Notes under the pieces: generated by a model
Seen by the model: only the letters and a program-made list of their open reading frames with translations
What the model was told of the DNA's origin: nothing
Databases searched by the model: none
Position numbers and translations under genes: made by a program
Assembly: GCF_002018875.1 (NCBI RefSeq)
Contig: NZ_MVOL01000005.1
Span: 186,001-250,000, forward strand
Length of the DNA: 64,000 nucleotides
Direction of reading: 5' to 3'
Source: Pseudomonas sp. MF4836
GTDB lineage: Bacteria > Pseudomonadota > Gammaproteobacteria > Pseudomonadales > Pseudomonadaceae
Shown here: one piece after another, positions 37,267-45,760 of the stretch
Layout: every line of letters begins with the position of its first letter
How positions within the stretch are numbered: position 1 is the stretch's first letter

Positions 37267-37492
37267 GGGCAGACTCCTGAAAAAACGACTGGCAATTCTA
37301 GCAGCCTAAACGCTCCCCGACGACGCTTGAAAAAACCCGGCACCGGAGCCGTTTTTCGTCGTCGGACGCCATTGCACGCGGCCCTTGACACGGCTGTAAG
37401 CCAACAACGGCGCACCTTACGTTAGTAGCGATTCACAGAAGCGCTCTGCCAGAGGACAATGACGCAAAAGCCCCACTCACAGGAGCCCCAGA

Positions 37493-38083
37493 ATGTCTGT
37501 TCCAAAGACGATGTTTCAACTCAGCGGTCGTGGTTATGCAGCGGCCAATCTGAGCCACGCGACCCTGGTGATCATCGACGCCCAAAAAGAATATTTGAAC
37601 GGCCCGCTGGCGCTGTCCGGCATGGCGGCGGCCGTCGCCAACATCCAGCAACTGGTGGCCGCTGCCCGCGCAGCCGGCCGGCCAGTGGTGCATGTGCGTC
37701 ACCTCGGCACCGTCGGCGGCCTGTTCGACCCGCAAGGCGAACGGGGCGAGTTCATCCCGGGTCTAGAGCCCCAAGGTGACGAAACCATCATCGGCAAGCT
37801 GCTGCCCAGCGCCTTCCATGGCACCGACCTGGAAAAACGCCTGCAGGACCTCGGCTCGCTCGACCTGATCGTCGCCGGCTTCATGAGCCACTCCAGCGTC
37901 AGCACCACCGTGCGCGCGGCCAAGAACCTGGGCTTTCGCTGCACGTTAGTCGAGGACGCCTGCGCCACCCGCGACCTGCCCTACAAGGGCGGCATCCTCA
38001 GCGCCGAAACCGTGCAGCAGACCGAAATGGCAATCATGGCCGACAACTTCGCCACCCTGGCGCAGACCAAAGATCTGATTTGA
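37493..38083 (+). CDS. Isochorismatase-fold hydrolase with Ser at the usual Cys position
   Basis: 196 residues, cysteine-hydrolase superfamily. The catalytic Asp is D29 (VIIDAQKEY) and the Lys K102 (IIGKLLPSAF). The nucleophile loop, normally G-x2-T-x2-C-V, reads GFMSHSSVSTT, so residue 135 is Ser (codon AGC). Isochorismatases proper also lack the Cys, so the protein may act on an ether/ester-type substrate or be a non-amidase. No metabolic partner is encoded beside it. Preceded by a 226-bp gap with no clear motif. Confidence 0.82.
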   Translation: MSVPKTMFQLSGRGYAAANLSHATLVIIDAQKEYLNGPLALSGMAAAVANIQQLVAAARAAGRPVVHVRHLGTVGGLFDPQGERGEFIPGLEPQGDETIIGKLLPSAFHGTDLEKRLQDLGSLDLIVAGFMSHSSVSTTVRAAKNLGFRCTLVEDACATRDLPYKGGILSAETVQQTEMAIMADNFATLAQTKDLI

Positions 38084-38094
38084 TCCCCTCCCCA

Positions 38095-38120
38095 GATGAG
38101 CGGCTGGTGGGCCGCTCATC
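38095..38120 (+). terminator. Hairpin after the isochorismatase-fold gene
   Basis: GATGAGCGGC/GCCGCTCATC, perfect 10-bp stem, 6-nt loop; no T run follows. Confidence 0.5.
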
Positions 38121-38215
38121 CGTAATAACCTGTCATTGGCGGCAATTGCCTTAGCCTCAGGAACAACCCGCGCATCTCCCGGTCGAAGGGCCGATACCCA
38201 TTGAGGAAGGTCGGA

Positions 38216-38536
38216 ATGAAGATATCCGATGGTTTTGACGCACGCCGACTACGGCCCAAAGGCCCGCGAAACTGGCGATTGCGCTTGGGCGCGGCATTCT
38301 CTGCATTGCTGGCGACCTTCGGTGTGCTGCTGGCAATGGCCGGCGCTGCCAGCCTGCTCGGACGCCCTCCGGCACTCGGCGAGTTGAATGCGAGCCCAGC
38401 CGGCTCGGCGGTGATTCTGGTGGTGGGCCTGTTGTTGCTGTACGCCGGTGTCTGGCTCTGGCGTCGCTGCCGGCGCCGCATGCGCCAACCGCAAACGCTG
38501 AACATCGCCCCGCACCTGATGAAAAAACATGACTGA
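38216..38536 (+). CDS. Small membrane protein, unknown function
   Basis: About 106 residues. Basic N-terminus, two membrane helices (about 22-46 and 62-82), then a cytoplasmic Arg-rich tail. No recognised domain. GAGGAAGG upstream favours ATG 38216 over the TTG at 38201. Confidence 0.72.
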   Translation: MKISDGFDARRLRPKGPRNWRLRLGAAFSALLATFGVLLAMAGAASLLGRPPALGELNASPAGSAVILVVGLLLLYAGVWLWRRCRRRMRQPQTLNIAPHLMKKHD

Positions 38537-38609
38537 CTCGACGCGCCCGTGTTTTGTCGCGCCGCTGGCGTCGAGTTGGGTAAACTAGCCGCCCTTCGCG
38601 GAGGCTGAC

Positions 38610-39167
38610 ATGCAAGACGACGATTTTTCCCTGTTCAAAAGCGAGATCCGCGGCGTCAAGCCGATCAAGCATGATCGCGCCGATACCGGCAAACCCAAGT
38701 CCGACCGGGCGCAGATTGCGACATTGCGCCAGGCCGCGACCGTGCGCAACGACGCCACGACTGTGGATGGCCTGTCCGACCAGTTCGTTATCGACGTGGG
38801 TCCGGAAGACGAGTTGATGTGGGCCCGCGACGGAGTTCAGGAAAGCCAGATGCGCAAGCTGAAGGTTGGCCAGATCCCGTTCGAAGGCAGCCTCGACCTG
38901 CACGGCATGACCGTGGAAAAAGCCCGGGAAACCCTGTGGGCCTTTCTCGCCGAAGCCACCAAATTCGAAATCCGTTGCGTGCGCGTAACCCACGGCAAGG
39001 CTGTGCGCCTGGACGGCAAGCGGCCGATGATCAAAAGCCACGTCAACACCTGGTTGCGCCAGCATTCGCAAGTGCTTGGCTTCACCTCGTGCCAGGCCAG
39101 GCATGGCGGTGCCGGAGCGGTTTACGTCATGCTCAAACGCACCATGATGGAAGGTCGCGACGAATAA
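38610..39167 (+). CDS. Smr-domain endonuclease-like protein
   Basis: 185 residues. The N-terminal half is charged. The C-terminal Smr domain (about 95-180) has the diagnostic LDLHG (residues 97-101), RVTHGKA near 130 and the final GGAGAVYVML. Smr domains nick or cleave nucleic acids; SmrB relatives cut mRNA at collided ribosomes, but this protein may belong to the separate SmrA/YdaL group. Lies 77 bp before folE. Confidence 0.85.
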   Translation: MQDDDFSLFKSEIRGVKPIKHDRADTGKPKSDRAQIATLRQAATVRNDATTVDGLSDQFVIDVGPEDELMWARDGVQESQMRKLKVGQIPFEGSLDLHGMTVEKARETLWAFLAEATKFEIRCVRVTHGKAVRLDGKRPMIKSHVNTWLRQHSQVLGFTSCQARHGGAGAVYVMLKRTMMEGRDE

Positions 39168-39244
39168 AGCCGATGTTGCATGCTTGCAGCGTCGTGTCCG
39201 CCACCGTACCCTTGCCCTTTGCGTAAAATCCCACAGGTAGTTTC

Positions 39245-39790
39245 ATGTCCCTGGAACAGAATTACACCGCGATCCTCGGCCAACTGGGCGAGGACGTCTC
39301 CCGCGAGGGCCTGCTCGACACGCCCAAGCGTGCCGCCAAAGCCATGCAGTACCTCTGCCGCGGTTATGAACAAACGCTGGAAGAAGTCACCAACGGTGCC
39401 TTGTTCAGCTCCGACAACAGCGAAATGGTACTGGTCAAGGACATCGAGCTTTACTCGCTGTGCGAACACCACCTGCTGCCTTTCATCGGCAAGGCCCACG
39501 TCGCTTACATTCCGAGTGGCAAGGTCCTGGGCCTGTCGAAGGTCGCGCGCATCGTCGATATGTATGCCCGCCGCCTGCAGATCCAGGAAAACCTCAGCCG
39601 GCAGATCGCTGACGCCGTCCAGCAAGTGACGGGCGCCCTGGGCGTGGCGGTGGTGATCGAGGCCAAGCATATGTGCATGATGATGCGCGGTGTCGAGAAA
39701 CAGAACTCGTCCATGATCACCTCGGTGATGCTCGGTGAGTTCCGCGAAAACGCGGCTACCCGCAGCGAGTTTCTCAGCCTGATCAAGTAA
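39245..39790 (+). CDS. folE: GTP cyclohydrolase I
   Basis: 181 residues. First step of tetrahydrofolate/pterin synthesis: GTP to dihydroneopterin triphosphate. Zinc ligands are visible in LCEHHLLPF (Cys and His, about residue 74) and in KHMCMMMRG (Cys, about 143). [14 protein letters not shown] is the family core. Zinc-type FolE. ATG follows AGGTAG. Strong terminator downstream. Confidence 0.95.
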   Translation: MSLEQNYTAILGQLGEDVSREGLLDTPKRAAKAMQYLCRGYEQTLEEVTNGALFSSDNSEMVLVKDIELYSLCEHHLLPFIGKAHVAYIPSGKVLGLSKVARIVDMYARRLQIQENLSRQIADAVQQVTGALGVAVVIEAKHMCMMMRGVEKQNSSMITSVMLGEFRENAATRSEFLSLIK

Positions 39791-39802
39791 TACCGAACAC
39801 AG

Positions 39803-39832
39803 AAAAACCGGCGTTCATCGCCGGTTTTTTTT
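39803..39832 (+). terminator. Terminator after folE
   Basis: AAAACCGGCG/CGCCGGTTTT stem of 10 bp, 5-nt loop, ending in eight T. Confidence 0.95.
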
Positions 39833-39891
39833 CGCCTGAGCAAAATCAGGTAAGCTGCCGCCCCTTCATTCATGGGCAAGAGGCTGTAATT

Positions 39892-40263
39892 GTGATTGTC
39901 AAAGCGCTCCGAGTCGGCCTGGGCCAACTCATCATCCTCATCGACTTCATCACCCGCCCGCGCAAGCAGCAGCGCCCTGCCGCCGCCCAGGCCCAGGTCG
40001 ATCAGGCCGCCAAGGACCTGACCCTGTACCAGTTCCATGCCTGCCCGTTCTGCGTGAAAACCCGCCGCACCCTGCGCCGCCTGAACGTGCCGGTGGCCCT
40101 GCGTGATGCGAAAAACAACGAACAGGACCGCCAGACCCTGTTGGAACAGGGCGGCAAGATCAAAGTCCCGTGCCTGCGCATCGAAGAAAACGGCCAGACC
40201 ACCTGGATGTATGAATCCAAAGTAATCATCGACTACCTCGACAAACGCTTCCAGGCGGCTTGA
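39892..40263 (+). CDS. Glutaredoxin-like protein with N-terminal extension
   Basis: 123 residues. A hydrophobic N-terminal stretch (about residues 5-20) and a linker precede a glutaredoxin fold with the CPFC redox motif (about residues 51-54), the cis-Pro segment KVPCLRIEE, and the C-terminal YESKVIIDYLDKRF. GTG start with AAGAGG eight bases upstream. The N-terminal segment could attach it to the membrane; this is uncertain. A role in glutathione-dependent thiol exchange is inferred. Confidence 0.85.
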   Translation: MIVKALRVGLGQLIILIDFITRPRKQQRPAAAQAQVDQAAKDLTLYQFHACPFCVKTRRTLRRLNVPVALRDAKNNEQDRQTLLEQGGKIKVPCLRIEENGQTTWMYESKVIIDYLDKRFQAA

Positions 40264-40312
40264 GGTCGCCAACCCCCGGGCTGCTCAGCCCCGGTCCGGC
40301 GGCCGCGCAGGT

Positions 40313-40915
40313 TCAGTCAAACATCCCGATATACCCCGGCTGGCTTTGTACCCGCTGGATCCAGGCCTGGATCGCCGGGTAGCGAACCAGGTCGAATCCA
40401 CCCTCATCGGCCACGTGGGTGTAGGCATACAACGCAATATCGGCAATCGAGAACTGCTCGCCCACCAGGTAGGGCGTGCGGCTCAGTTGCTGTTCCATCA
40501 CGTCCAGCGCCTTGTAGCCGCGCTTTTGCAGTTTTTCGTATTCATGCTGCCGCTCTGCCGGCAAGCCCTGGTACAGCTGGATAAAACGCGCCACGGCGAT
40601 GTAAGGCTCGTGACTGTATTGTTCGAAAAACTGCCATTGCAGGACCTGGGTGCGCAATCTCGGCTCGCTGGGCAAGAACCGGCTGCCATCGGCCAGGAAG
40701 TTTAGGATCGCGTTGGACTCCCACAAGCAGGTGCCGTCTTCAAGTTCCAGCACCGGAATCTTGCCGTTGGGGTTCTTGGCCAGAAAGGCCTCGGTCTGGG
40801 TGTCGCCATTGAGGATATCCACCGCCTGCCAGGCATAGGGCAGCCCCAGCAGGTGCAGCATCAGCTTGATCTTGTAGCAGTTGCCTGAACGATAATCGCC
40901 GTAAACCTTGTACAT
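40313..40915 (-). CDS. Glutathione S-transferase family protein
   Basis: 200 residues. N-terminal thioredoxin-like domain (residues 1-78, with YRSGNCYKI near the active site, KIPVLELEDG holding the cis-Pro, and WESNAI binding the glutathione gamma-glutamyl part). Helical C-terminal domain with the LVGEQFSIADIALY motif. Lies 10 nt downstream of the aminotransferase gene, so they are probably cotranscribed and share the duplicated operator upstream. Confidence 0.9.
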   Translation of the reverse strand: MYKVYGDYRSGNCYKIKLMLHLLGLPYAWQAVDILNGDTQTEAFLAKNPNGKIPVLELEDGTCLWESNAILNFLADGSRFLPSEPRLRTQVLQWQFFEQYSHEPYIAVARFIQLYQGLPAERQHEYEKLQKRGYKALDVMEQQLSRTPYLVGEQFSIADIALYAYTHVADEGGFDLVRYPAIQAWIQRVQSQPGYIGMFD

Positions 40916-40925
40916 GGCCCTCCCC

Positions 40926-42092
40926 TTAGGCTGCTTGTGCAGCCTGTGCTTGACGTACTACGGCGGCCAACCGCTTGAGACCTTCGTCCAGCCGCGCTGG
41001 ATCGATATGACTGAAATTCAACCGCAAATGACCTGGATTGCGGTCCGGCTCGGAAAAGAACGGCTCGCCAGGCATAAAAGCCACGTCCTGTTCCAGCGCC
41101 GGCTTGAGCAAGGTGCGGGTGTCCAGGGGCTGTTTCAAGCTCAGCCAGAAAAACAGTCCACCCTGAGGCACCTGCCAATCCGCCAGGTCCGCGAAGTGAG
41201 TCTGCAGCGCGGCCTGAAATGCATCGCGGCGCACCCGGTAAAAAGCTCGCAACTCGTGCAGGTGCTGCTGGAATTTTTCGCTGCCAAGCCATTGCATCGC
41301 CTGCCACTGGCCAACACGGTTGGTGTGCAAGTCGGCCGACTGTTTCAGCCGCAGCAGATGCGGGAACAGGTCCGGGCTGGCGATCAGGTAACCCACACGT
41401 AAACCGGGGAGCAAGGTCTTGGACACCGTGCCGGTGTAGATCCAGCTGGCCTTTTTCAAGCGGCTGACGATGGGGGTGGCGCTGCCGCCGTCAAAGGTCA
41501 GCTCGCGATAGGGTTCGTCTTCGATCAGGGTCACGCCGAATTCGTCGAGCAACGCCGCCACCGCATCGCGCTTGGCTTCGCTGTAGCGCACCGCCGACGG
41601 GTTCTGGAAAGTCGGGATCAGGTAGATAAACGCCGGCCGGTGTTTCTCCAGGCGCGCGCGCAACAACGCAATGTCTGGTCCGTCGGCCTCAAGGGGCACG
41701 GTGATGCAGTCGGCGCCGAACAGCTGGAAGATCTGCAGCGCCGCCAGGTAGGTCGGCGCTTCGAGCATGATCTCGGTGCCCTTGTCGATGTACAGCTTGG
41801 CTGCCAGATCCAGGGTCTGCTGGGAACCACTGACCACCAGCACCTGGCTCGCCTCACACGGCACACCCAGGGCCCGGGCCTCGGCAGCGAGGATTTCACG
41901 CAGTTGCGGTTCGCCCTCACTCATGCCGTATTGGCCCATGGACAGCGGCATGTCGTCCCACTCGATCTTCGGCAGCATCACTTCGGCCGGCAGCCCGCCA
42001 GCAAACGACATCACTTCCGGGCGCTGGGCCGCGGCAAGGATTTCACGGATCAGGGAGCTTTTAAGACGAGAGACACGTTCGGAGAAGGCCAT
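40926..42092 (-). CDS. PLP-dependent aminotransferase, class I/II
   Basis: About 388 residues, fold type I. The PLP lysine lies in TVSKTLLPG near residue 225. The opening FAGGLPAEVMLP and the SGSQQTLDL segment resemble 2-aminoadipate/aromatic aminotransferases of the LysN/KAT type (the MocR aminotransferase domain without its DNA-binding part). Substrate unknown. ATG 42092 is preferred over an upstream start at 42131, because the latter would overlap the first operator copy. Divergent from the MarR gene. Confidence 0.88.
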   Translation of the reverse strand: MAFSERVSRLKSSLIREILAAAQRPEVMSFAGGLPAEVMLPKIEWDDMPLSMGQYGMSEGEPQLREILAAEARALGVPCEASQVLVVSGSQQTLDLAAKLYIDKGTEIMLEAPTYLAALQIFQLFGADCITVPLEADGPDIALLRARLEKHRPAFIYLIPTFQNPSAVRYSEAKRDAVAALLDEFGVTLIEDEPYRELTFDGGSATPIVSRLKKASWIYTGTVSKTLLPGLRVGYLIASPDLFPHLLRLKQSADLHTNRVGQWQAMQWLGSEKFQQHLHELRAFYRVRRDAFQAALQTHFADLADWQVPQGGLFFWLSLKQPLDTRTLLKPALEQDVAFMPGEPFFSEPDRNPGHLRLNFSHIDPARLDEGLKRLAAVVRQAQAAQAA

Positions 42093-42122
42093 GGGGATCA
42101 CCGCTAGCGAAGGCTGAAGGAA

Positions 42123-42142
42123 ATACGTCAAACTGCTTGACC
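42123..42142. promoter_or_regulatory. Operator copy 1 in the MarR/aminotransferase gap
   Basis: ATACGTCAAACTGCTTGACC. Contains the dyad GTCAA-N5-TTGAC. Eighteen of twenty bases match copy 2, which starts 42 bp further on (about four helical turns). Confidence 0.7.
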
Positions 42143-42164
42143 GAAATTACGCCGAGCCGGACAG

Positions 42165-42184
42165 ATACGTCAATATGCTTGACC
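42165..42184. promoter_or_regulatory. Operator copy 2, overlapping the MarR start codon
   Basis: ATACGTCAATATGCTTGACC. The dyad GTCAA-N5-TTGAC covers the ATG of the MarR gene (42175), which suggests autorepression of the regulator and control of the divergent aminotransferase/GST genes. Confidence 0.7.
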
Positions 42185-42609
42185 TTAAAAACCAAACCAC
42201 TCAGCAAGATGCCATGGAAGCGTTTTTCTTCGGCTACCAGGCGTTCACCGCCAAAGCCGACGAAATGCTCGAACGCCGAGGCCTGAGCCGGGTGCACCAG
42301 CGCATTGTGTTTTTTATCGCCCGCTACCCGGGGCTGAGCGTGAAAGAACTGCTCGCCGCCCTGGGCGTGAGCAAGCAGGCGCTGAACATTCCATTGCGCC
42401 AATTGATGGAAATGCACCTGGTCAGCAGCATTGCGTCCGAAGCCGACAAGCGCAAACGCCTGCTCGAATTGAGCGAAGACGGTGTGCGCTTTGAGCAGTC
42501 ATTGCGCCGCGAGCAGGTCAAACTGCTGCAGCGCGCATTTGCCGAAGCCGGCGAGGCGGCCGTGAATGGTTGGCTGGCCGTGAACAAGGCGCTGGGCGAA
42601 AACCGCTGA
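42175..42609 (+). CDS. MarR-family transcriptional regulator
   Basis: 144 residues. Winged helix-turn-helix at about 45-100 (LSVKELLAALGVSKQALNIPLRQL recognition region, DKRKRLLELSEDG wing). MarR proteins are dimers that bind palindromes and release on binding small ligands. Divergent from the aminotransferase gene, with a duplicated operator in the gap, so it probably controls that operon and itself. Ligand unknown. The helix-turn-helix is less canonical than in MarR itself. Confidence 0.85.
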   Translation: MLDLKNQTTQQDAMEAFFFGYQAFTAKADEMLERRGLSRVHQRIVFFIARYPGLSVKELLAALGVSKQALNIPLRQLMEMHLVSSIASEADKRKRLLELSEDGVRFEQSLRREQVKLLQRAFAEAGEAAVNGWLAVNKALGENR

Positions 42610-42619
42610 TCCCCTCCCC

Positions 42620-42683
42620 GGGCCAGATCTGGCCCCAAAAAATCGATTGCACGGTTGCCGGTACAGGCCGCGCCTGGCGGCCT
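42620..42683. terminator. Two dyads after the MarR gene
   Basis: GGGCCAGATCTGGCCC (42620-42635, perfect palindrome) and AGGCCGC/GCGGCCT with a 5-nt loop (42665-42683). Neither has a T run on the plus strand. Together with the operator at 42759 they are all I see in the 298-bp gap 42610-42907. Confidence 0.4.
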
Positions 42684-42758
42684 TGCGTCACCCTTGGGCG
42701 CATATAGCCTTTGCGCCGGAGTATTTCGAATACAATATAGAAAACATTATTTGCTTTC

Positions 42759-42770
42759 TTTGTATACAAA
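42759..42770. promoter_or_regulatory. Purine-regulon palindrome, site 1 (before the NCS2 permease)
   Basis: TTTGTATACAAA, a perfect 12-bp palindrome in AT-rich sequence 138 bp before the permease start. It matches sites at 45566 and 45761 and has the shape of operators bound by FadR/VanR-type GntR regulators. Confidence 0.6.
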
Positions 42771-42907
42771 CGCATAATTCGCTCCGTGCGAGTTCCTGAC
42801 CTTTCAGTCAACAAAACCCGCCAGCCTTGCCTGCCTCAAAGAGCCGCTGCCCACCTTCGCGTGTCCGGTTCTGGAAATAACAATAAAACTCTTGAGGAGT
42901 ACTCGCT

Positions 42908-44257
42908 GTGGAAAGCCGCAAATCCGAAGCCCCTACGCTCGACCTCTCGCCGCCGCTGCGCCATGGCTGGCTGGAGCGCATCTTCAAACTCAAGTTGCAT
43001 GGCACCACGGTCAAGACTGAGTTGATTGCCGGCCTGACGACCTTTATCACCATGGCCTACATCATCTTCGTCAACCCCAACATCATGGCCGACGCCGGCA
43101 TCGACCATGGCGCGGCGTTCGTCGCGACCTGCATCGCCGCCGCCCTCGGTTGCCTGCTGATGGGGTTGTACGCCAACTGGCCGGTGGGCCTGGCGCCGGG
43201 CATGGGCCTCAATGCGTTTTTCACCTACACCGTGGTCGGCACCATGGGTTACACCTGGGAAACCGCGCTGGGCGCCGTATTTATCTCGGGCGTGCTGTTC
43301 ATGATCCTGACCCTGTCCCGGGTGCGTGAATGGCTGCTCAATAGCATTCCGGTAAGCCTGCGTTATGCCATGGGCGCCGGGGTCGGCTTGTTCCTTGGGC
43401 TGATCGGCCTGAAAACCGCAGGCATTGTCGTCGATAGCCCGGCCACTCTGATCAAGCTCGGTTCGTTGCGCGAACCCGGCCCATTGCTGGCAGCAATCTG
43501 CTTCCTGATGATCGCCGTACTCAGCTACCACCGGGTGTTCGGCGCGATCCTGATCAGCATCATCGCCGTGACCGCAGCCGGCTGGGGCCTGGACCTGGTG
43601 CATTACAACGGCATTCTCTCGACCCCGCCGAGCCTGGCCCCGACCTGGATGGCAATGGATATCGCCGGGGTGTTCAACGTCAGCATGATCAGCGTGGTCC
43701 TGGCCTTTCTGTTTGTGCACATGTTCGACACCGCCGGCACCCTGATGGGCGTGGCCCAACGCGCTGGGCTGGTCAACGCCGATGGCCGGATCGAAAACCT
43801 CTCCCGGGCTCTCAAGGCCGACAGCGCGTCCAGCGTATTTGGGGCCATGGTCGGGGTGCCGCCGGTAACCAGCTACGTCGAAAGCGCCGCGGGGGTCGCG
43901 GCAGGTGGTCGGACTGGTCTTACCGCGGTCACCGTCGGCGTGCTATTTATCGCTGCCATGTTCTTTGCACCGCTGGCCGGCATGATTCCCGCTTATGCCA
44001 CCGCCGGCGCATTGATTTACGTGGCGATGCTGATGATGGGCGGCATGGCCCATATCAATTGGGACGAGGCTACGGACAGCATTCCGGCGATCGTCACGGC
44101 AATCATGATGCCGCTGACGTTCTCAGTGGCCGATGGCATCGCCCTGGGCTTTATCACCTATGTGGTGCTGAAGGCCGGGACCGGCAAGCACAAGGAAATT
44201 TCCGTCAGCCTGTACGTGCTGTGCGCGATCTTTATCGCCAAGTTCATTTTCTTGTAG
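42908..44257 (+). CDS. NCS2-type purine permease (AzgA/GhxP-like)
   Basis: 449 residues, 12-14 membrane segments. The openings ITMAYIIFVNPNIM and NWPVGLAPGMGLNAFF are characteristic of the AzgA branch, which imports hypoxanthine, guanine or adenine with protons. GVPPVTSYVESAAGVAAGGRTG near residue 315 is the second family motif. GTG start with GAGGAG eight bases upstream. The shared palindrome upstream and the urate genes downstream support a role in purine catabolism. Confidence 0.9.
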   Translation: MESRKSEAPTLDLSPPLRHGWLERIFKLKLHGTTVKTELIAGLTTFITMAYIIFVNPNIMADAGIDHGAAFVATCIAAALGCLLMGLYANWPVGLAPGMGLNAFFTYTVVGTMGYTWETALGAVFISGVLFMILTLSRVREWLLNSIPVSLRYAMGAGVGLFLGLIGLKTAGIVVDSPATLIKLGSLREPGPLLAAICFLMIAVLSYHRVFGAILISIIAVTAAGWGLDLVHYNGILSTPPSLAPTWMAMDIAGVFNVSMISVVLAFLFVHMFDTAGTLMGVAQRAGLVNADGRIENLSRALKADSASSVFGAMVGVPPVTSYVESAAGVAAGGRTGLTAVTVGVLFIAAMFFAPLAGMIPAYATAGALIYVAMLMMGGMAHINWDEATDSIPAIVTAIMMPLTFSVADGIALGFITYVVLKAGTGKHKEISVSLYVLCAIFIAKFIFL

Positions 44258-44275
44258 GCGACACCGGTTTTAACC

Positions 44276-44302
44276 GCCTCACCCCGTCGGGTGGGGCTTT
44301 TG
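44276..44302 (+). terminator. Terminator after the permease gene
   Basis: GCCTCACCC/GGGTGGGGC stem (one G-T pair), 4-nt loop, followed by TTTT. Confidence 0.8.
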
Positions 44303-44320
44303 TGCATTGGGAGGAAAGTG

Positions 44321-44947
44321 ATGAGTGTGGAAACCTGGCTGCTGTTCAGCGGCGCGGCGCTGGTGGTAATCCTGATTCCGGGGCCCCTGTCTTTGCTGAT
44401 GATCAGCAACAGCCTGAACTACGGCTTGCGCCGTTCGTACCCGGCGTTTCTCGGCGGGGTGTTTGCTTCGATCTGCCTGCTGAGCGCTTCGGCGCTGGGC
44501 CTGGGTGCGTTGCTGCTGGCCTCTGAACAGCTGTTCAGCGCCCTGAAAATCGTCGGCGCGCTGTACCTGTTCTACCTCGCCTGGCAGAGCTGGCAACAAT
44601 CGCGGCAGCCTTCCCGGGGGGCCCATGTGCCCGAGGCTGCACCGACTCCGCGCTTTCGTGCACTGTTTGGGCGCGCATTCGTCCTGGGGGCGAGCAATCC
44701 CAAGGACATCCTGTTCTTCGCCGCCTTCCTGCCGCAGTTTCTCAGTGCCGAGCAGCCGTTCCTGCCACAGCTGCTGATCATGATCGCCACCTGGACCGTG
44801 CTCGACCTGCTGTGCAAGCTGGCCTACGGCCTTGGCGCACACGGTGCCGCGCGCTATCTGCGCAGCGGCAAGGGCCAGAGCTGGTTCAACCGCATCAGCG
44901 CCGGGTTGTTCAGTGGCGCCGGTGCGGCATCGCTGCTGAGCCGCTGA
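44321..44947 (+). CDS. LysE/RhtB-family amino-acid exporter
   Basis: About 208 residues with six membrane segments. The opening LIPGPLSLLMISNSLNYGLRRS and the later LGASNPKDILFFAAFLPQF are the family's two signature loops. ATG 44321 is preceded by GGAGG at ideal distance. Exported substrate unknown. It sits between purine genes but need not belong to them. Confidence 0.88.
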   Translation: MSVETWLLFSGAALVVILIPGPLSLLMISNSLNYGLRRSYPAFLGGVFASICLLSASALGLGALLLASEQLFSALKIVGALYLFYLAWQSWQQSRQPSRGAHVPEAAPTPRFRALFGRAFVLGASNPKDILFFAAFLPQFLSAEQPFLPQLLIMIATWTVLDLLCKLAYGLGAHGAARYLRSGKGQSWFNRISAGLFSGAGAASLLSR

Positions 44948-45009
44948 GGACAACATCGGCGAGCCGCCTCCTGCGGGGGGCGGTTGCCGGCAACGGTTTT
45001 CAGCAGACG

Positions 45010-45035
45010 AAAAAAAGCCCGCAGTGTGAGCGGGC
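45010..45035 (-). terminator. Terminator after hiuH
   Basis: Minus-strand GCCCGC/GCGGGC stem, 7-nt loop, followed by seven T. Confidence 0.92.
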
Positions 45036-45080
45036 GAAAGACCAAAGAAGCTATTTGCGCAGGATTCTTGGGGGAGCCTC

Positions 45081-45434
45081 CTAGCTTCCTCTATAGGTCG
45101 AATAGCTGTAGGGCGAAATCAGCAGTGGCACGTGGTAATGGTCCTGCTCGGCCGAGATACCGAAGCGCAGCACCACCACATCGAGGAACGCCGGCTCAGG
45201 TAGCTGAACGCCACGGGCGCGGTAGTAGTCCCCGGCGTGGAATTGCAATTGATAAACCCCGGAACGGTAGTCATCGCCTTGCAGCAAGGGTGCATCGCAA
45301 CGGCCGTCGCTGTTGGTCAGGGCGCTGGCGACCAGCTCCAACTGGGCTCCCTCGACCCGGTACAGTTCAACCTTGATTGCGCTGCCAGGGCAGCCATGTG
45401 CGGCATCCAAAACGTGTGTAGTCAAACGTCCCAT
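45081..45434 (-). CDS. hiuH: 5-hydroxyisourate hydrolase
   Basis: 117 residues, transthyretin-like fold. Hydrolyses 5-hydroxyisourate, the product of urate oxidation, to OHCU. Active-site His in LTTHVLDAAHG near the N-terminus, Arg in the NSDGRC region, and the diagnostic C-terminal tetrapeptide YRGS. No signal peptide. Faces puuE across a 423-bp gap. ATG 45434 begins right at the fold; ribosome site weak. Confidence 0.95.
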   Translation of the reverse strand: MGRLTTHVLDAAHGCPGSAIKVELYRVEGAQLELVASALTNSDGRCDAPLLQGDDYRSGVYQLQFHAGDYYRARGVQLPEPAFLDVVVLRFGISAEQDHYHVPLLISPYSYSTYRGS

Positions 45435-45565
45435 TGATTGTGCGTGGCTGGCGCGCTTCAAGCACCCAGACCTCGCGCCTCCCGGAGTCAGTTAATAAGG
45501 AGGCCGCACCCTTTCAGGGCCTGAAAAAATGCGGCGAGCGACTGATTAAGACATTTTTCAAAAAA

Positions 45566-45577
45566 ATTGTACACAAT
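45566..45577. promoter_or_regulatory. Purine-regulon palindrome, site 2 (before hiuH)
   Basis: ATTGTACACAAT, differing from sites 1 and 3 by one base in the TTGTATACAA core. It lies 132 bp upstream of hiuH, in the intergenic region 45435-45857 that it shares with puuE. Confidence 0.55.
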
Positions 45578-45760
45578 AAAAATCACAAATTAAGTCACCT
45601 GACAGCCATAAAGCGTTTAACCACCGTCCGGCGGGCACACCATGGGAATAGAAGGTTTATTGTCGATTAGCTGACCAGTCAGGCAGGTTTCTTGCAGTAT
45701 CACAATGCGCCAGTAACCGATGAAAAATGCAAAAATTCAGGCTTACAATGTGATTACAGT

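Noticed and set aside
42630..42660. Possible sigma-54 promoter after the MarR gene (TGGCCC ... TTGCA)
   Set aside because: The spacing between the GG and GC elements is 5 bp too long.
45434..45670. 78-codon frame in the hiuH-puuE gap
   Set aside because: Composition is unlike a protein and it covers the shared promoter region with two palindromes.
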